A stretch of DNA of 8,854 bases, taken from Lysobacterales bacterium CG_4_10_14_3_um_filter_64_11 (GTDB lineage: Bacteria; Pseudomonadota; Gammaproteobacteria; Xanthomonadales; Xanthomonadaceae). This document shows, in pieces, positions 1-7,302 of the stretch. The notes under the pieces were generated by a model. It did no database searches. It was not told the origin of the DNA and saw nothing but the letters and a program-made list of their open reading frames with translations. Within the stretch, counting starts at the first letter, position 1; every line of letters begins with the position of its first letter. The translations under genes were made by a program, and so were the position numbers. The DNA is taken from contig PFJA01000280.1 of NCBI GenBank assembly GCA_002782905.1, positions 1 through 8,854 on the forward strand. Reading direction: 5' to 3'.

Positions 1-2701
1 TGCGCAGCAGGCGCGGCACCGGCTCGCTGCCTGCAGCGCGCTCCAGTTCGATCAGATATTCGCTGGCGATGGCATCGGCACTGGGCCGTACCCGCAACAA
101 CCCAAAACGCGATTCGCCGGGAAGGAAACTCGGGTCATCCCACCGCACGCGCAAGTCGATATCGCGCAAACGATCGACATGACCCGGGCCGGTTGCACTC
201 AACGCCTCTGAATCCGGCCCGTCGAAGGGAATGGCGACTGCATCGATGCGTATCGAATCGCTACCCGCGCCAGCGGCAAAGTTCTGTACCGCCACCCAAT
301 AGCGCAAGTCGCCACCTTCGCCGGGATGGGTCACGTCGAATTGACAGAGCTCATCCGCATCGGCATCGGCGGAAAGACACACGAGTTCGTCGAATGAGCC
401 CTTGCCGTCTCGATTGTTGTCAATACCGACGTAGAGATCGATGTCCTGCGCACTGGATGACGCCGCGCGCACCAATACCCGCCAGCGCTTGGGCGTTGCT
501 GCTGAATCCTCAGGTACAGTTACCCGGATTGCCGTATTGGTACCAGTGGCATCGTCGAACGGGTCGTCGGGGGTCGGATCGCCCGTCAACACAATGTTTG
601 ATGGTACCGAGCGCACCAGCACACTGCCACTGAAGCGTGCCTGTGGCAATGCGCGCAGGCCGGTCAACGAAATCTCGCGCATACCGGCGTCAGCGTCGAC
701 CACGAAGCGGAATGCTTCCGGATTCGGGCCAGGCCCCGCGCTGACCTTCAACGCCAAGGGCACCACCACATCGGGAGTACCATCGTTTTGCTGCTTGCTG
801 AAGGTTACAGTGCCGTGGTTCCAGCCACCCGAAACGTTCGCTGCGGACACATCGAAGTGAAAGTCGAGCACACGACTCGCTCCAGCAACCAGCGTGAACT
901 GATTCGGCACCCCACTGACCACGATTCCACTGGCGGCAGCAACGGTCACATTCCAGGTGCCACCTGCGCCCATGTCGCTGATCCGGCGGCGGAGCGTGCA
1001 CGATTCGAAGCAGTCGTCATGCAATAGATAGGGGACATTCAGATCACGCGGTTGGCCGGGGCTCACTGCGGCAAAGGGGTTAGCCTGCTCGAAGGTGGGG
1101 ATACCGTCTGCTGGCGATCCGACAGCATCGAAATACAGCCCTGCGCGCACGGCGCGACTCAGGTCGACCACGCCGGAACCTTGGTCGAATATGCGACCAA
1201 TGGCGTTACCGGTGCGCGCACTGGCACGCGCAGTGGTTTGCAACGCCGAAATAATCTGGCTAGGCGACCAATCCGGATGCGCACTGCGCAACAATGCGGC
1301 AGCACCAGCGATGTGTGGCGTCGCCATCGATGTGCCCGAGAGCAAAACTCCGACCGGGTCGGAGGGCCGCCCGGCCGCCAGCACATTCACCCCCGGCGCG
1401 GTAAGGTCGGGCTTGAGCACGGCCGGCAATGGCGCCAGCAACCAGGTATTGGGACCACGGCCGCTGAACGTGGCCAGTTGATCGGCAAACGCTGGATCGT
1501 CGCTGACCGTCGACCCGGAAACAACCCGGGTATGCGTTGCGGCCGCTGCCGTGAGTACCCACGGCGCATTGCCGGGTCCGCTGACGCTGGTGTCTTGTGG
1601 GCCTGAGTTGCCTGCGGCCACCACCACTACTACCCCCGCTTGACGTGCGGCAAGCATCGCCATCGACTCGCTGTTGGCTTGCCAAGGGTCGTCGGGCAAG
1701 CCGCCAATCGAGTAGTTGATGACATCAACCCCGTCTTGCGTTGCCTGCTCTATCGCAGCCAGTAGCGCGTCGCCGCTGCATGTGCCGCTACCGCCGTCAT
1801 CGACACAGGCCTTGTAGCTGATCAGATTGGCGCGTGGCGCCACACCGGAGCCAATGCGGGAAACCACCTCGCCACCAGCAACAGTGACCGGGTAGTTGAC
1901 CGGGTTGCCGGCAGCAGTGGATGCCACATGCGTTCCGTGGCCGTTTTTATCGACATTTTCTGGCTCGTCGCCGGAGCGAAAGTTGTAAATGCCGATCAGT
2001 TTGGCGTTGCATTGCGTGTTGCCGCTGGCGCAGGTACCGAGGAACGCGCCCTTGGGATTGACATGCACGTAACCATCGCTGGCTGCGGCCGCAAATGCCG
2101 GATGCGCGGGGTTGATGCCGGAGTCGACCACCCCGACCAACGTGCCCTCGCCGCGCGATGCGACACCGGCGGCGCCAGTCCACAGCGTATCGGCCTTGAT
2201 CCACTTGGGGCCAGAATCGGTGAGCAGGCGACGGGTAAAGTTGAGCTGTACCGACTTCACGCCGGGCATGTCGCGCAACACGTCAGCTTCGCCGGCAGTC
2301 AGCTCCAACGCAACGCCATTGATGGTCACGGTATACACGAAACGCGGTGCCACCGGACGGCCAATGCGCTGTACCAGGTCGGAAAGTATTGTGTTTCGCC
2401 GCTGCGCCAGAACAGAAAGATACGCTCGACTGTTTGCGGAACGCATGTCGAGACGACGTTCGACAGCGGAATCCTGCCGTGTTACTTGCGATGCCGCCGC
2501 ACGCGCGTCGCTACCGTCATTGCGACGCGACAACGCCAGCGGCGGATCGGTGAAAGTAACCAGATAAACTTGTCTGGATGACGCCGAAAGCGCACTCAAG
2601 GTTTGGCCATCGCTCGGCCCGCCAGTAGGGTTGACGGCGTACACCGGGGCGATAGCCGACACAGCCAACGAAATGCCTAGAATCAGGGGGCGAATGCGCA
2701 T
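1..2701 (-). CDS. Secreted S8 (subtilisin-like) serine protease, C-terminus cut off by window edge
   Basis: Nine hundred complete codons run without a stop from ATG at 2701 to the window edge. Residues 1-22 are a signal peptide (MRIRPLILGISLAVSAIAP, then VYA before the likely cut). Residues about 121-162 (FVYTVTINGVALEL onward) resemble an I9 inhibitor propeptide. The peptidase S8 domain spans about 185-480, with the triad visible as Asp193 (VGVVDSGIN), His255 (NGHGTHVAS) and Ser458 (GTSMATPHIAG); the oxyanion Asn is N365 (AAGNSGP). A beta-rich Fn3-like region follows at about 540-650, with Cys564 in DDCFESC, then a beta-sandwich around 725-870 resembling pre-peptidase C-terminal domains (DIDLYVG). 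The product is probably exported by Sec, self-processed, and degrades extracellular protein. AAGGG (2710-2714) lies 8 nt before the ATG. All catalytic residues are intact; only the distal C-terminus is unseen. The family call is firm; substrate and C-terminal domain names are tentative. Confidence 0.93.
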   Translation of the reverse strand, partial: MRIRPLILGISLAVSAIAPVYAVNPTGGPSDGQTLSALSASSRQVYLVTFTDPPLALSRRNDGSDARAAASQVTRQDSAVERRLDMRSANSRAYLSVLAQRRNTILSDLVQRIGRPVAPRFVYTVTINGVALELTAGEADVLRDMPGVKSVQLNFTRRLLTDSGPKWIKADTLWTGAAGVASRGEGTLVGVVDSGINPAHPAFAAAASDGYVHVNPKGAFLGTCASGNTQCNAKLIGIYNFRSGDEPENVDKNGHGTHVASTAAGNPVNYPVTVAGGEVVSRIGSGVAPRANLISYKACVDDGGSGTCSGDALLAAIEQATQDGVDVINYSIGGLPDDPWQANSESMAMLAARQAGVVVVVAAGNSGPQDTSVSGPGNAPWVLTAAAATHTRVVSGSTVSDDPAFADQLATFSGRGPNTWLLAPLPAVLKPDLTAPGVNVLAAGRPSDPVGVLLSGTSMATPHIAGAAALLRSAHPDWSPSQIISALQTTARASARTGNAIGRIFDQGSGVVDLSRAVRAGLYFDAVGSPADGIPTFEQANPFAAVSPGQPRDLNVPYLLHDDCFESCTLRRRISDMGAGGTWNVTVAAASGIVVSGVPNQFTLVAGASRVLDFHFDVSAANVSGGWNHGTVTFSKQQNDGTPDVVVPLALKVSAGPGPNPEAFRFVVDADAGMREISLTGLRALPQARFSGSVLVRSVPSNIVLTGDPTPDDPFDDATGTNTAIRVTVPEDSAATPKRWRVLVRAASSSAQDIDLYVGIDNNRDGKGSFDELVCLSADADADELCQFDVTHPGEGGDLRYWVAVQNFAAGAGSDSIRIDAVAIPFDGPDSEALSATGPGHVDRLRDIDLRVRWDDPSFLPGESRFGLLRVRPSADAIASEYLIELERAAGSEPVPRLLR

Positions 2702-2737
2702 CGTAGCAACCCTTTTTTCCAACGATCGAGGCGGCGG

Positions 2738-2746
2738 ATTATCGCA
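2738..2746 (-). promoter_or_regulatory. Candidate extended -10 promoter of the S8 protease gene
   Basis: Read on the minus strand this is TGCGATAAT: a TG-N extended -10 followed by GATAAT (5/6 to TATAAT). It would start transcription near 2731, giving a leader of about 30 nt that includes the AAGGG ribosome site. No good -35 box is seen at 16-18 nt spacing, which fits an extended -10 promoter. Prediction by eye only. Confidence 0.45.
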
Positions 2747-2843
2747 CGGTTGATGTGTTGCGTTGCATCGATCGCAATTCGCACCGTCCACGGTAGTGGC
2801 AGCGTGCGGATCCGCGGTTCGCTCAAATGGTCCTCCTTGTGGT

Positions 2844-2861
2844 TGCGCCCTGCCGGGCGCA
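2844..2861 (-). other. Hairpin next to the receptor terminator
   Basis: TGCGCCC (2844-2850) and GGGCGCA (2855-2861) form a perfect 7-bp stem with a 4-nt loop. It sits just beyond the T-run of the main terminator in the direction of transcription, so it may be a back-up terminator arm or lie at the start of the protease upstream region. It has no T-run of its own. Confidence 0.4.
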
Positions 2862-2864
2862 CCC

Positions 2865-2891
2865 AAAAAAAAGGGCCCCGAAGGGCCCTTT
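2865..2891 (-). terminator. Rho-independent terminator of the TonB-dependent receptor transcript
   Basis: A perfect 9-bp stem, AAAGGGCCC (2870-2878) with GGGCCCTTT (2883-2891), closes a tetraloop that reads TTCG on the minus strand, a very stable loop. On that strand the stem runs into eight consecutive T residues (2865-2872 as A on plus). It lies 126 nt past the receptor stop codon, so it should separate receptor transcription from the protease gene. On the plus strand only three T follow, so it acts mainly in the minus direction. Confidence 0.9.
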
Positions 2892-2940
2892 CAAATGCGC
2901 GAAACGTGACAGTTCTGTTGGCCCCTTGGCAACAATGCCG

Positions 2941-2997
2941 GTAGATCGTTCGTTCGGCCCCGGATCAAGCGTTGAACGCCTGATCCGGGTGATCTAC
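2941..2997 (-). other. Long imperfect hairpin in the receptor 3' untranslated region
   Basis: Two nested pairs of arms are seen. The outer pair is GTAGATC (2941-2947) with GATCTAC (2991-2997). The inner pair is CCCGGATCA (2959-2967) with TGATCCGGG (2981-2989). They are separated by an 11-nt bulge on one side and 1 nt on the other, and the apex can also pair GCG with CGC. It begins 20 nt after the receptor stop and is not followed by a T-run. It could stabilise the mRNA 3' end or be a small repeat element. Confidence 0.6.
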
Positions 2998-3016
2998 GCC
3001 ACTGTTGCGTTTACGG

Positions 3017-5602
3017 TCAGAAGCTCTGCGTGTAACGCACGTACGGCACACGACCGTAACCATCGTACAGGTTGAAATCGAAGCCACGGCCGGTCGGATC
3101 GAGCGGATCCAGGATCGGGTCCTTGTTGGCGATGTTCTGCACGCCAAGGGTGATCTTGCCGTTCCACGGGGCGTTCCAGTTGACCTGCAGGTCGTGGGTA
3201 GTCCATGCGCCCAAACGCTGGGACAGCGCAGCAATATCCGGATCAGACTGGTCCTCGAAGAATGCCGACGACTTGGTGCCGTGGATGTAGTTGATGTCCC
3301 ACGAGAAGCTGAAATCGCCCAGCGAGTAGACGTTGTTCAACGTGGCGCGATAGCGCGGCACACTGGGATCGTCGATCAGGTTGCGGCCACCATCCACGCG
3401 GAAGTTGCGGGTCCAGGAAATCTGCAGGTTGTTGGCCAGATCGCCATAGTCGCCCAGACCAAAGCGCGTACGCAGGTTGAAATCTGCGCCAGCGGTTTCG
3501 ATGGAACCACGGTTGCCAAAGCCACGGGTGATATTCAGGATCTGGCCGTCGCTCGGGTTGCGGGTGATGCTCAAGCCTGGCGGCAGCGGTTCATTGGTCG
3601 ATTCCAGGAACAGCAGGTTTCCGGAGCTGAAGCTGTTGATCTGGTTGGTGATCTCGATATCGAAGTAGTCCAGCGTCAGGCTGAGCCAGCTGGTGGCATC
3701 CCACACCGCACCGGCCGTCCACGTTTCGGAATCCTCGGCGCCCAGATTGGGGTTGGCAACCACGGTTGCATCGATCTGCGTGGAGCACGTCACCGGCTGG
3801 CCGAAGGCAAGACAGGTCTGCGGATCGCGAACGGTGTCGGCCGAGAACGCGTCTTTCTGGGTCAGAATATCCAGTGTCGGTGCGCGGAAGCCTTCACCCC
3901 ACGATGCGCGCAAGGTCAGGCTTTCGAATGGCTGGAAGCGCATCGAAACCTTGGGCGACGTGGCGGAACCGAAATCGCTGTAACGGTCGTAACGGATTGC
4001 CGCATCGAACTCAAGGTTGCTCAGCACCGGCAGCAGCACCTCGGCGTACAGTGCGCGGGCATTGCGTCCGCCGCCGGCCGAGTTGCCGGCCGAGCCGCCA
4101 ATCACACCGGCCTCGGACAGGGAGTCAAAAACGTCCTCGTAGGTGTCGCGACGGAACTCACCGCCCAAAGCGGCATTGGCGGTGCCGCCAGCCATCTCGA
4201 ACAGGTCGAAGTTGCTGTTGAGGTAGACCTCTTCCAGCAGGGTGCGGCTACGGCGCGGGATGCTCGCCTTCATCGCGTTGAGCACATCGGCCGGGTTTTG
4301 TGATGGGTTGAAGATGTCGTAACTGCCATCTGCGATGAACTGCTCGGCAATCGGGATCACCAGGAAGTTGCGGCCAATCTCGGAGTTCACCGACTCGGAA
4401 CGACGCAGGCCAAAGTCGAGGTCCACGCGATCGGCGACGCGGCCTTGGAAGCCAAGGTTGATGTCGTAGGTCTGCGCGTCGATGCTGGTATCGCGGTTGC
4501 CGAGCGCGGCAAAGCGATGGCGCAGGAACAACGGATCGTTGGTCGGGTTATTCGGCGTGTTGGCCGGCACGAACACCACCGCTGGTACCGGCGCATAACG
4601 GCCGAAGCTTTCCAGGCGGGTGATCGTGGTGTTGAGGTAGGTGGTCCAGTCGTCGTTGATCTGGAAGCTGCCGCGCGCGAATGCCGAGCTCTGATCGATC
4701 GACGCCTCATCCGCCGCCACCGCGGTGAAGTCGAAGAAGCAGGTAGTACCGGCGCCATTCAACGCGAAGTTGGGTTCGTTGCAACCACCCGGAACCGCTG
4801 CACCATTACCGTTGACGTTGGCGAACCCGCCCGGACGGAAACCCGTGAAGGACCCCGGCGAAGGCAATGCCACCATGTAGTTGTTGGAGAACGTCGACAC
4901 GCCGCCCGTGGACCAGGGACGGTCGCGCTGGAAAACGATGTCGCGATTGCTGTAGGAAGCACCTGCCAGCATCTGGCCACGTTCACCGGCAGCACCAAAC
5001 AGGACCGAGCCTTCTTCGGTATCGCCGCCCTTGCGCTCGGGTGCCGAAATACCATACTTGATCTCGACGCCTTCGTAATCCTTGCGGGTGATCACGTTGA
5101 CCACGCCACCGATCGCATCCGAACCGTAAATCGCCGATGCGCCATCAGACAGAATTTCGAAACGCTCAACAGCGGCCAGCGGGATTGAGTTCAGATCCTG
5201 CCCTTGGCCGGTGCTCGGGTTGGTCGGGGCGCGACGGCCGTCGATCAGGATCAGGGTACGTGCCGAGCCGAGACCACGCAGGCTGAGGCCGGCGAAGGAC
5301 TGCGCGGACGAACCCGACTGCGGGCGGAACGAGCCGAATGAGTTGAAGGTGATGTTGCGCAGGAAGTCGGATACGTTGATGTCGCCGCTGAGCTCGATCG
5401 CCTTGCGGTCGATCACGGTGACCGGGGTGGCACCCTCTACATTCGCGCGTTTGATGCGCGAACCGGTAACTTCGACCTTATCGAGCGTCTTGGCTTCAGC
5501 CTCATCTTCCTGTGCGAATACGGGGCCACCGATCATCGTGACGCCGGCGCCTACGAGCAGAGCGAGTCGAATCGCTCTGGACAGATACTTCTGGTGAGTC
5601 AT
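3017..5602 (-). CDS. TonB-dependent outer-membrane receptor
   Basis: Complete 861-aa gated beta-barrel transporter, expected to import a ligand across the outer membrane with energy from TonB-ExbB-ExbD. Residues 1-30 are a Sec signal peptide (RAIRLALLVGAGVTMIGG, then PVFA before Q31). An N-terminal segment with KVEVTGSRIKR (about 42-52) leads into the plug domain (about 60-175), which contains LSLRGLGSARTLILIDGRR and DGASAIYGSDAIGGVVNVIT. The rest is barrel strands and long loops, with paired Cys in two loops (GGCNEP/TTCFFDF and QTCLAF/VTCSTQ). The protein ends in aromatic-rich VRYTQSF with terminal Phe, the usual barrel-assembly signal. The ATG at 5602 is chosen over an upstream in-frame start at 5650 because GGAGG (5609-5613) sits exactly 6 nt before it and the signal peptide then starts properly. 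The substrate cannot be read from sequence; the neighbouring secreted protease makes peptide products one possibility. Confidence 0.95.
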   Translation of the reverse strand: MTHQKYLSRAIRLALLVGAGVTMIGGPVFAQEDEAEAKTLDKVEVTGSRIKRANVEGATPVTVIDRKAIELSGDINVSDFLRNITFNSFGSFRPQSGSSAQSFAGLSLRGLGSARTLILIDGRRAPTNPSTGQGQDLNSIPLAAVERFEILSDGASAIYGSDAIGGVVNVITRKDYEGVEIKYGISAPERKGGDTEEGSVLFGAAGERGQMLAGASYSNRDIVFQRDRPWSTGGVSTFSNNYMVALPSPGSFTGFRPGGFANVNGNGAAVPGGCNEPNFALNGAGTTCFFDFTAVAADEASIDQSSAFARGSFQINDDWTTYLNTTITRLESFGRYAPVPAVVFVPANTPNNPTNDPLFLRHRFAALGNRDTSIDAQTYDINLGFQGRVADRVDLDFGLRRSESVNSEIGRNFLVIPIAEQFIADGSYDIFNPSQNPADVLNAMKASIPRRSRTLLEEVYLNSNFDLFEMAGGTANAALGGEFRRDTYEDVFDSLSEAGVIGGSAGNSAGGGRNARALYAEVLLPVLSNLEFDAAIRYDRYSDFGSATSPKVSMRFQPFESLTLRASWGEGFRAPTLDILTQKDAFSADTVRDPQTCLAFGQPVTCSTQIDATVVANPNLGAEDSETWTAGAVWDATSWLSLTLDYFDIEITNQINSFSSGNLLFLESTNEPLPPGLSITRNPSDGQILNITRGFGNRGSIETAGADFNLRTRFGLGDYGDLANNLQISWTRNFRVDGGRNLIDDPSVPRYRATLNNVYSLGDFSFSWDINYIHGTKSSAFFEDQSDPDIAALSQRLGAWTTHDLQVNWNAPWNGKITLGVQNIANKDPILDPLDPTGRGFDFNLYDGYGRVPYVRYTQSF

Positions 5603-5608
5603 TTCATA

Positions 5609-5613
5609 CCTCC
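5609..5613 (-). promoter_or_regulatory. Strong Shine-Dalgarno of the receptor gene
   Basis: GGAGG on the minus strand lies 6 nt upstream of the ATG at 5602 and decides the start. A second out-of-frame ATG at 5607 opens a two-codon frame (ATG-AAA-TGA) whose stop overlaps the true start as ATGA. Confidence 0.85.
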
Positions 5614-5719
5614 AACGTTTGGAATGCGGACCTCTCGCAATGCGATGCATGAGGTGAGTTTTCGTGTCGTTTTGTGCCGAAGATACCGGAGCGGTTGCTT
5701 CAGATGGCCCGGCCGACGA

Positions 5720-5756
5720 AGCATAACGTAATTTTTACGTGCGGGGAAGCCGCACG
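5720..5756 (-). promoter_or_regulatory. Candidate receptor promoter/operator with two overlapping inverted repeats
   Basis: Two perfect inverted repeats share four bases: ACGTAA-N3-TTACGT (5726-5740) and CGTGCGG-N5-CCGCACG (5738-5756). Directly downstream on the minus strand is TATGCT (5725-5720, 4/6 to a -10 box), about 120 nt before the receptor ATG; the -35 region is poor, as expected of an activator-dependent promoter. Neither repeat is followed by a T-run, so an operator is favoured over a terminator. The regulator is unknown, and the promoter assignment is weak. Confidence 0.35.
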
Positions 5757-6050
5757 GGGGCGCACTGCGAAAGCCGCGCGCATCGGCGAGTTAACTTTTT
5801 CCGATCAATGCCTTGCCAGCAAAAAATCCGGGGTCGCACGGCCCGTGACCGCATGGAATGTTGCGGTGGATGAGGTTGGCTTTGGCGGAAACCTGCTACA
5901 CGGGGGGTGTCGCGGCACCCAGAGGGCACCTGCAAGGCACTTTGCCAAACAGTGCGTCGTCGCAGGGTACTGCGGCATCGGTTGGTTCGGACGTTCGACA
6001 GCAAACAGAGGCCGGGTCGCGCGAGCGGGCGTATCGAGCGCTTGCGGGGT
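5757..6050. other. Intergenic stretch without a recognised gene
   Basis: About 290 bases between the receptor's upstream repeats and the MITE-like element. Short reading frames exist on both strands but none has a Shine-Dalgarno, a recognisable domain or protein-like composition (Arg/Pro/Ser-rich shadow translations). I saw no tRNA, terminator or repeat here. Confidence 0.5.
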
Positions 6051-6222
6051 GCCTAGCAGGCTGTCGGGCGTGACCGATCGTAGCGAGGGAAAGCCGGTTT
6101 GAAGCAGATTTTTTGTGCTTTTGAGGCGAATGGCAGGGCTCTCTAACGAGAAAGAGCGGAAACTTTGACCAATCTCGGCTTTTCCCCAGTAGATCAGCGT
6201 CAAGTCCGACCGGCTGCTAGGC
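6051..6222. mobile_element. MITE-like element, 172 bp, with long terminal inverted repeats
   Basis: The ends 6051-6074 and 6199-6222 are inverted copies matching at 20 of 24 positions; the outermost nine bases (GCCTAGCAG) are identical. The similarity continues inward with small gaps: GATC at 6076-6079 and 6192-6195, then GGGAAAGCC (6087-6095) against GGCTTTTCCC (6177-6186). Nearly the whole element can therefore fold back on itself. The centre holds a further small hairpin (GCTCT..AGAGC, about 6139-6157). No transposase is encoded. CTAG occurs at each end (6053-6056 and 6217-6220) and could be a 4-bp target duplication flanking ends that begin CAG, but being palindromic it cannot be told from the repeat itself. 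It lies 74 nt after the methyltransferase stop. Confidence 0.7.
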
Positions 6223-6296
6223 GGCACAGACCGGCAACACGCGACTGCCGTTGGCGACTCACTGCTGGCGATGGAAGTTCACGGCAAAGCCATTGA

Positions 6297-7271
6297 TCAT
6301 GGTGCGATGGCGTTGAGGGCCCAGCCCATCTTGCGCTGCCGATCATGGATCGCGCGCGTCTGCACACGCCGACCCGTGCCGCGAAAAACCTCTGCCATGC
6401 GCGCAAGCGCGCTTTCGCCCAGAGCGTGCTGGATAAGCTCGCTGCTCCGCAGTTGGCTATCGCTCAGCATCTGACGAAATAGCAGCAACTGCGATTCGCC
6501 CCAAGATAGCCCGGCGGTTTGCACGCCACCGAAGATCTGAGCAATGACATGGCGCGCATCCAACAAGATATCCGGGGCTTCGCTGACCGCAACGCGTGCA
6601 TCCAGGGCTCGCATACACGCATTGAAATTTTGCCGAGCCTCGTTGGCCGCCGCATCATGACGCAGTGCTTGCCCGGAACGGGCGTCCCGCACGCGCGACA
6701 TTGGCTCGAGCAGGCGCGCTGCGGCCACGATTGGACCTTGCGCATGCAGCAGCCATTCGCAGTGCGTCACCTCCACACGCGCAACATCCGCGAGCACTGA
6801 ATCGGTCGCGTGCATCACCAACGCGACGTGCCCGTTTGGTTTCAGCACGCGAACCAGTTCGGCCAGTGAGCAATCAAGGTCGCTGTATTCGATGCCATAT
6901 TGGCTCACGGCCCAATCGATCGACGCGCTATCGAAGGGCATGGCCTCGACCAGAGTGCCCGGATGCAGCACGCTGTGTTCACGCACCGGCGCCGAGACGC
7001 CATGCAGCCACGGCGGAGCGATGGTTGCGGCGTCGAGCAGATGGATCGTGGGCAAACGCTTCGGATCCGAATAGCGAAAAATCAGATCGGCAACCGGCGC
7101 GTTGCCGCAGCCTATGTCGATGCCACAGCTCCCTGCAGCGAAGGAATGCGCAACCTCGCACCAGAATGCAGCGATTTCGCCACTGTAGTTGCCGGCGTAT
7201 GAACCCGGACACGAATGCAGCGCTCCGGTCGTCCAATATCGCGACCACGAACCCGTGCGTTCATTATTCAC
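6297..7271 (-). CDS. Class I SAM-dependent methyltransferase
   Basis: A 324-aa protein with a Rossmann-type methyltransferase fold. Visible motifs, numbered from the GTG start, are motif I GIDIGCGN (50-57, SAM binding), the acidic ribose-binding position in HLLDAA (D80), motif IV IDWAVSQYG (118-126) and the post-motif LVRVLKPNGHVALVMH. The N-terminus has W-S-R-Y-W followed by a YAGNYSGEIAAFW segment, a layout I associate with Methyltransf_11-type enzymes. The C-terminal 150 residues are helical and resemble no substrate domain I know. The acceptor substrate is unknown. The GTG at 7271 is preferred: GAGAG lies 9 nt upstream and it leaves a 31-nt gap after the TetR stop. The alternative TTG at 7310 would add 13 residues and overlap the TetR gene without a properly spaced ribosome site. 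It is probably co-transcribed with the TetR gene. Confidence 0.85.
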   Translation of the reverse strand: MNNERTGSWSRYWTTGALHSCPGSYAGNYSGEIAAFWCEVAHSFAAGSCGIDIGCGNAPVADLIFRYSDPKRLPTIHLLDAATIAPPWLHGVSAPVREHSVLHPGTLVEAMPFDSASIDWAVSQYGIEYSDLDCSLAELVRVLKPNGHVALVMHATDSVLADVARVEVTHCEWLLHAQGPIVAAARLLEPMSRVRDARSGQALRHDAAANEARQNFNACMRALDARVAVSEAPDILLDARHVIAQIFGGVQTAGLSWGESQLLLFRQMLSDSQLRSSELIQHALGESALARMAEVFRGTGRRVQTRAIHDRQRKMGWALNAIAP

Positions 7272-7302
7272 GGCGATCGTCTCTCGAGCCAAGCAAACAC
7301 CG

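Noticed and set aside
1928..2581. 217-codon plus-strand frame
   Set aside because: Lies antisense to the propeptide and catalytic Asp/His region of the protease; no domain and no start signal.
1..2701. Possible frameshift or break in the protease gene
   Set aside because: I read the minus-strand frame codon by codon across the region and found no TAA, TAG or TGA; the triad, oxyanion Asn and C-terminal regions are all in one frame.
3005..4303. 432-codon open frame on the plus strand
   Set aside because: It is antisense to the receptor gene, whose signal peptide, plug motifs and terminal Phe are unmistakable. The translation has no recognisable domain, and long antisense frames are expected in GC-rich coding DNA.
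4445..5188. 247-codon plus-strand frame
   Set aside because: Antisense shadow of the receptor plug/barrel region with no ribosome site or domain.
5738..5756. CGTGCGG/CCGCACG stem as a terminator
   Set aside because: No T-run follows on either strand and it sits upstream of the receptor gene rather than after a gene.
5805..6227. 140-codon minus-strand frame in the gap
   Set aside because: It crosses the MITE-like element, lacks a ribosome site and has a composition unlike the neighbouring real genes.
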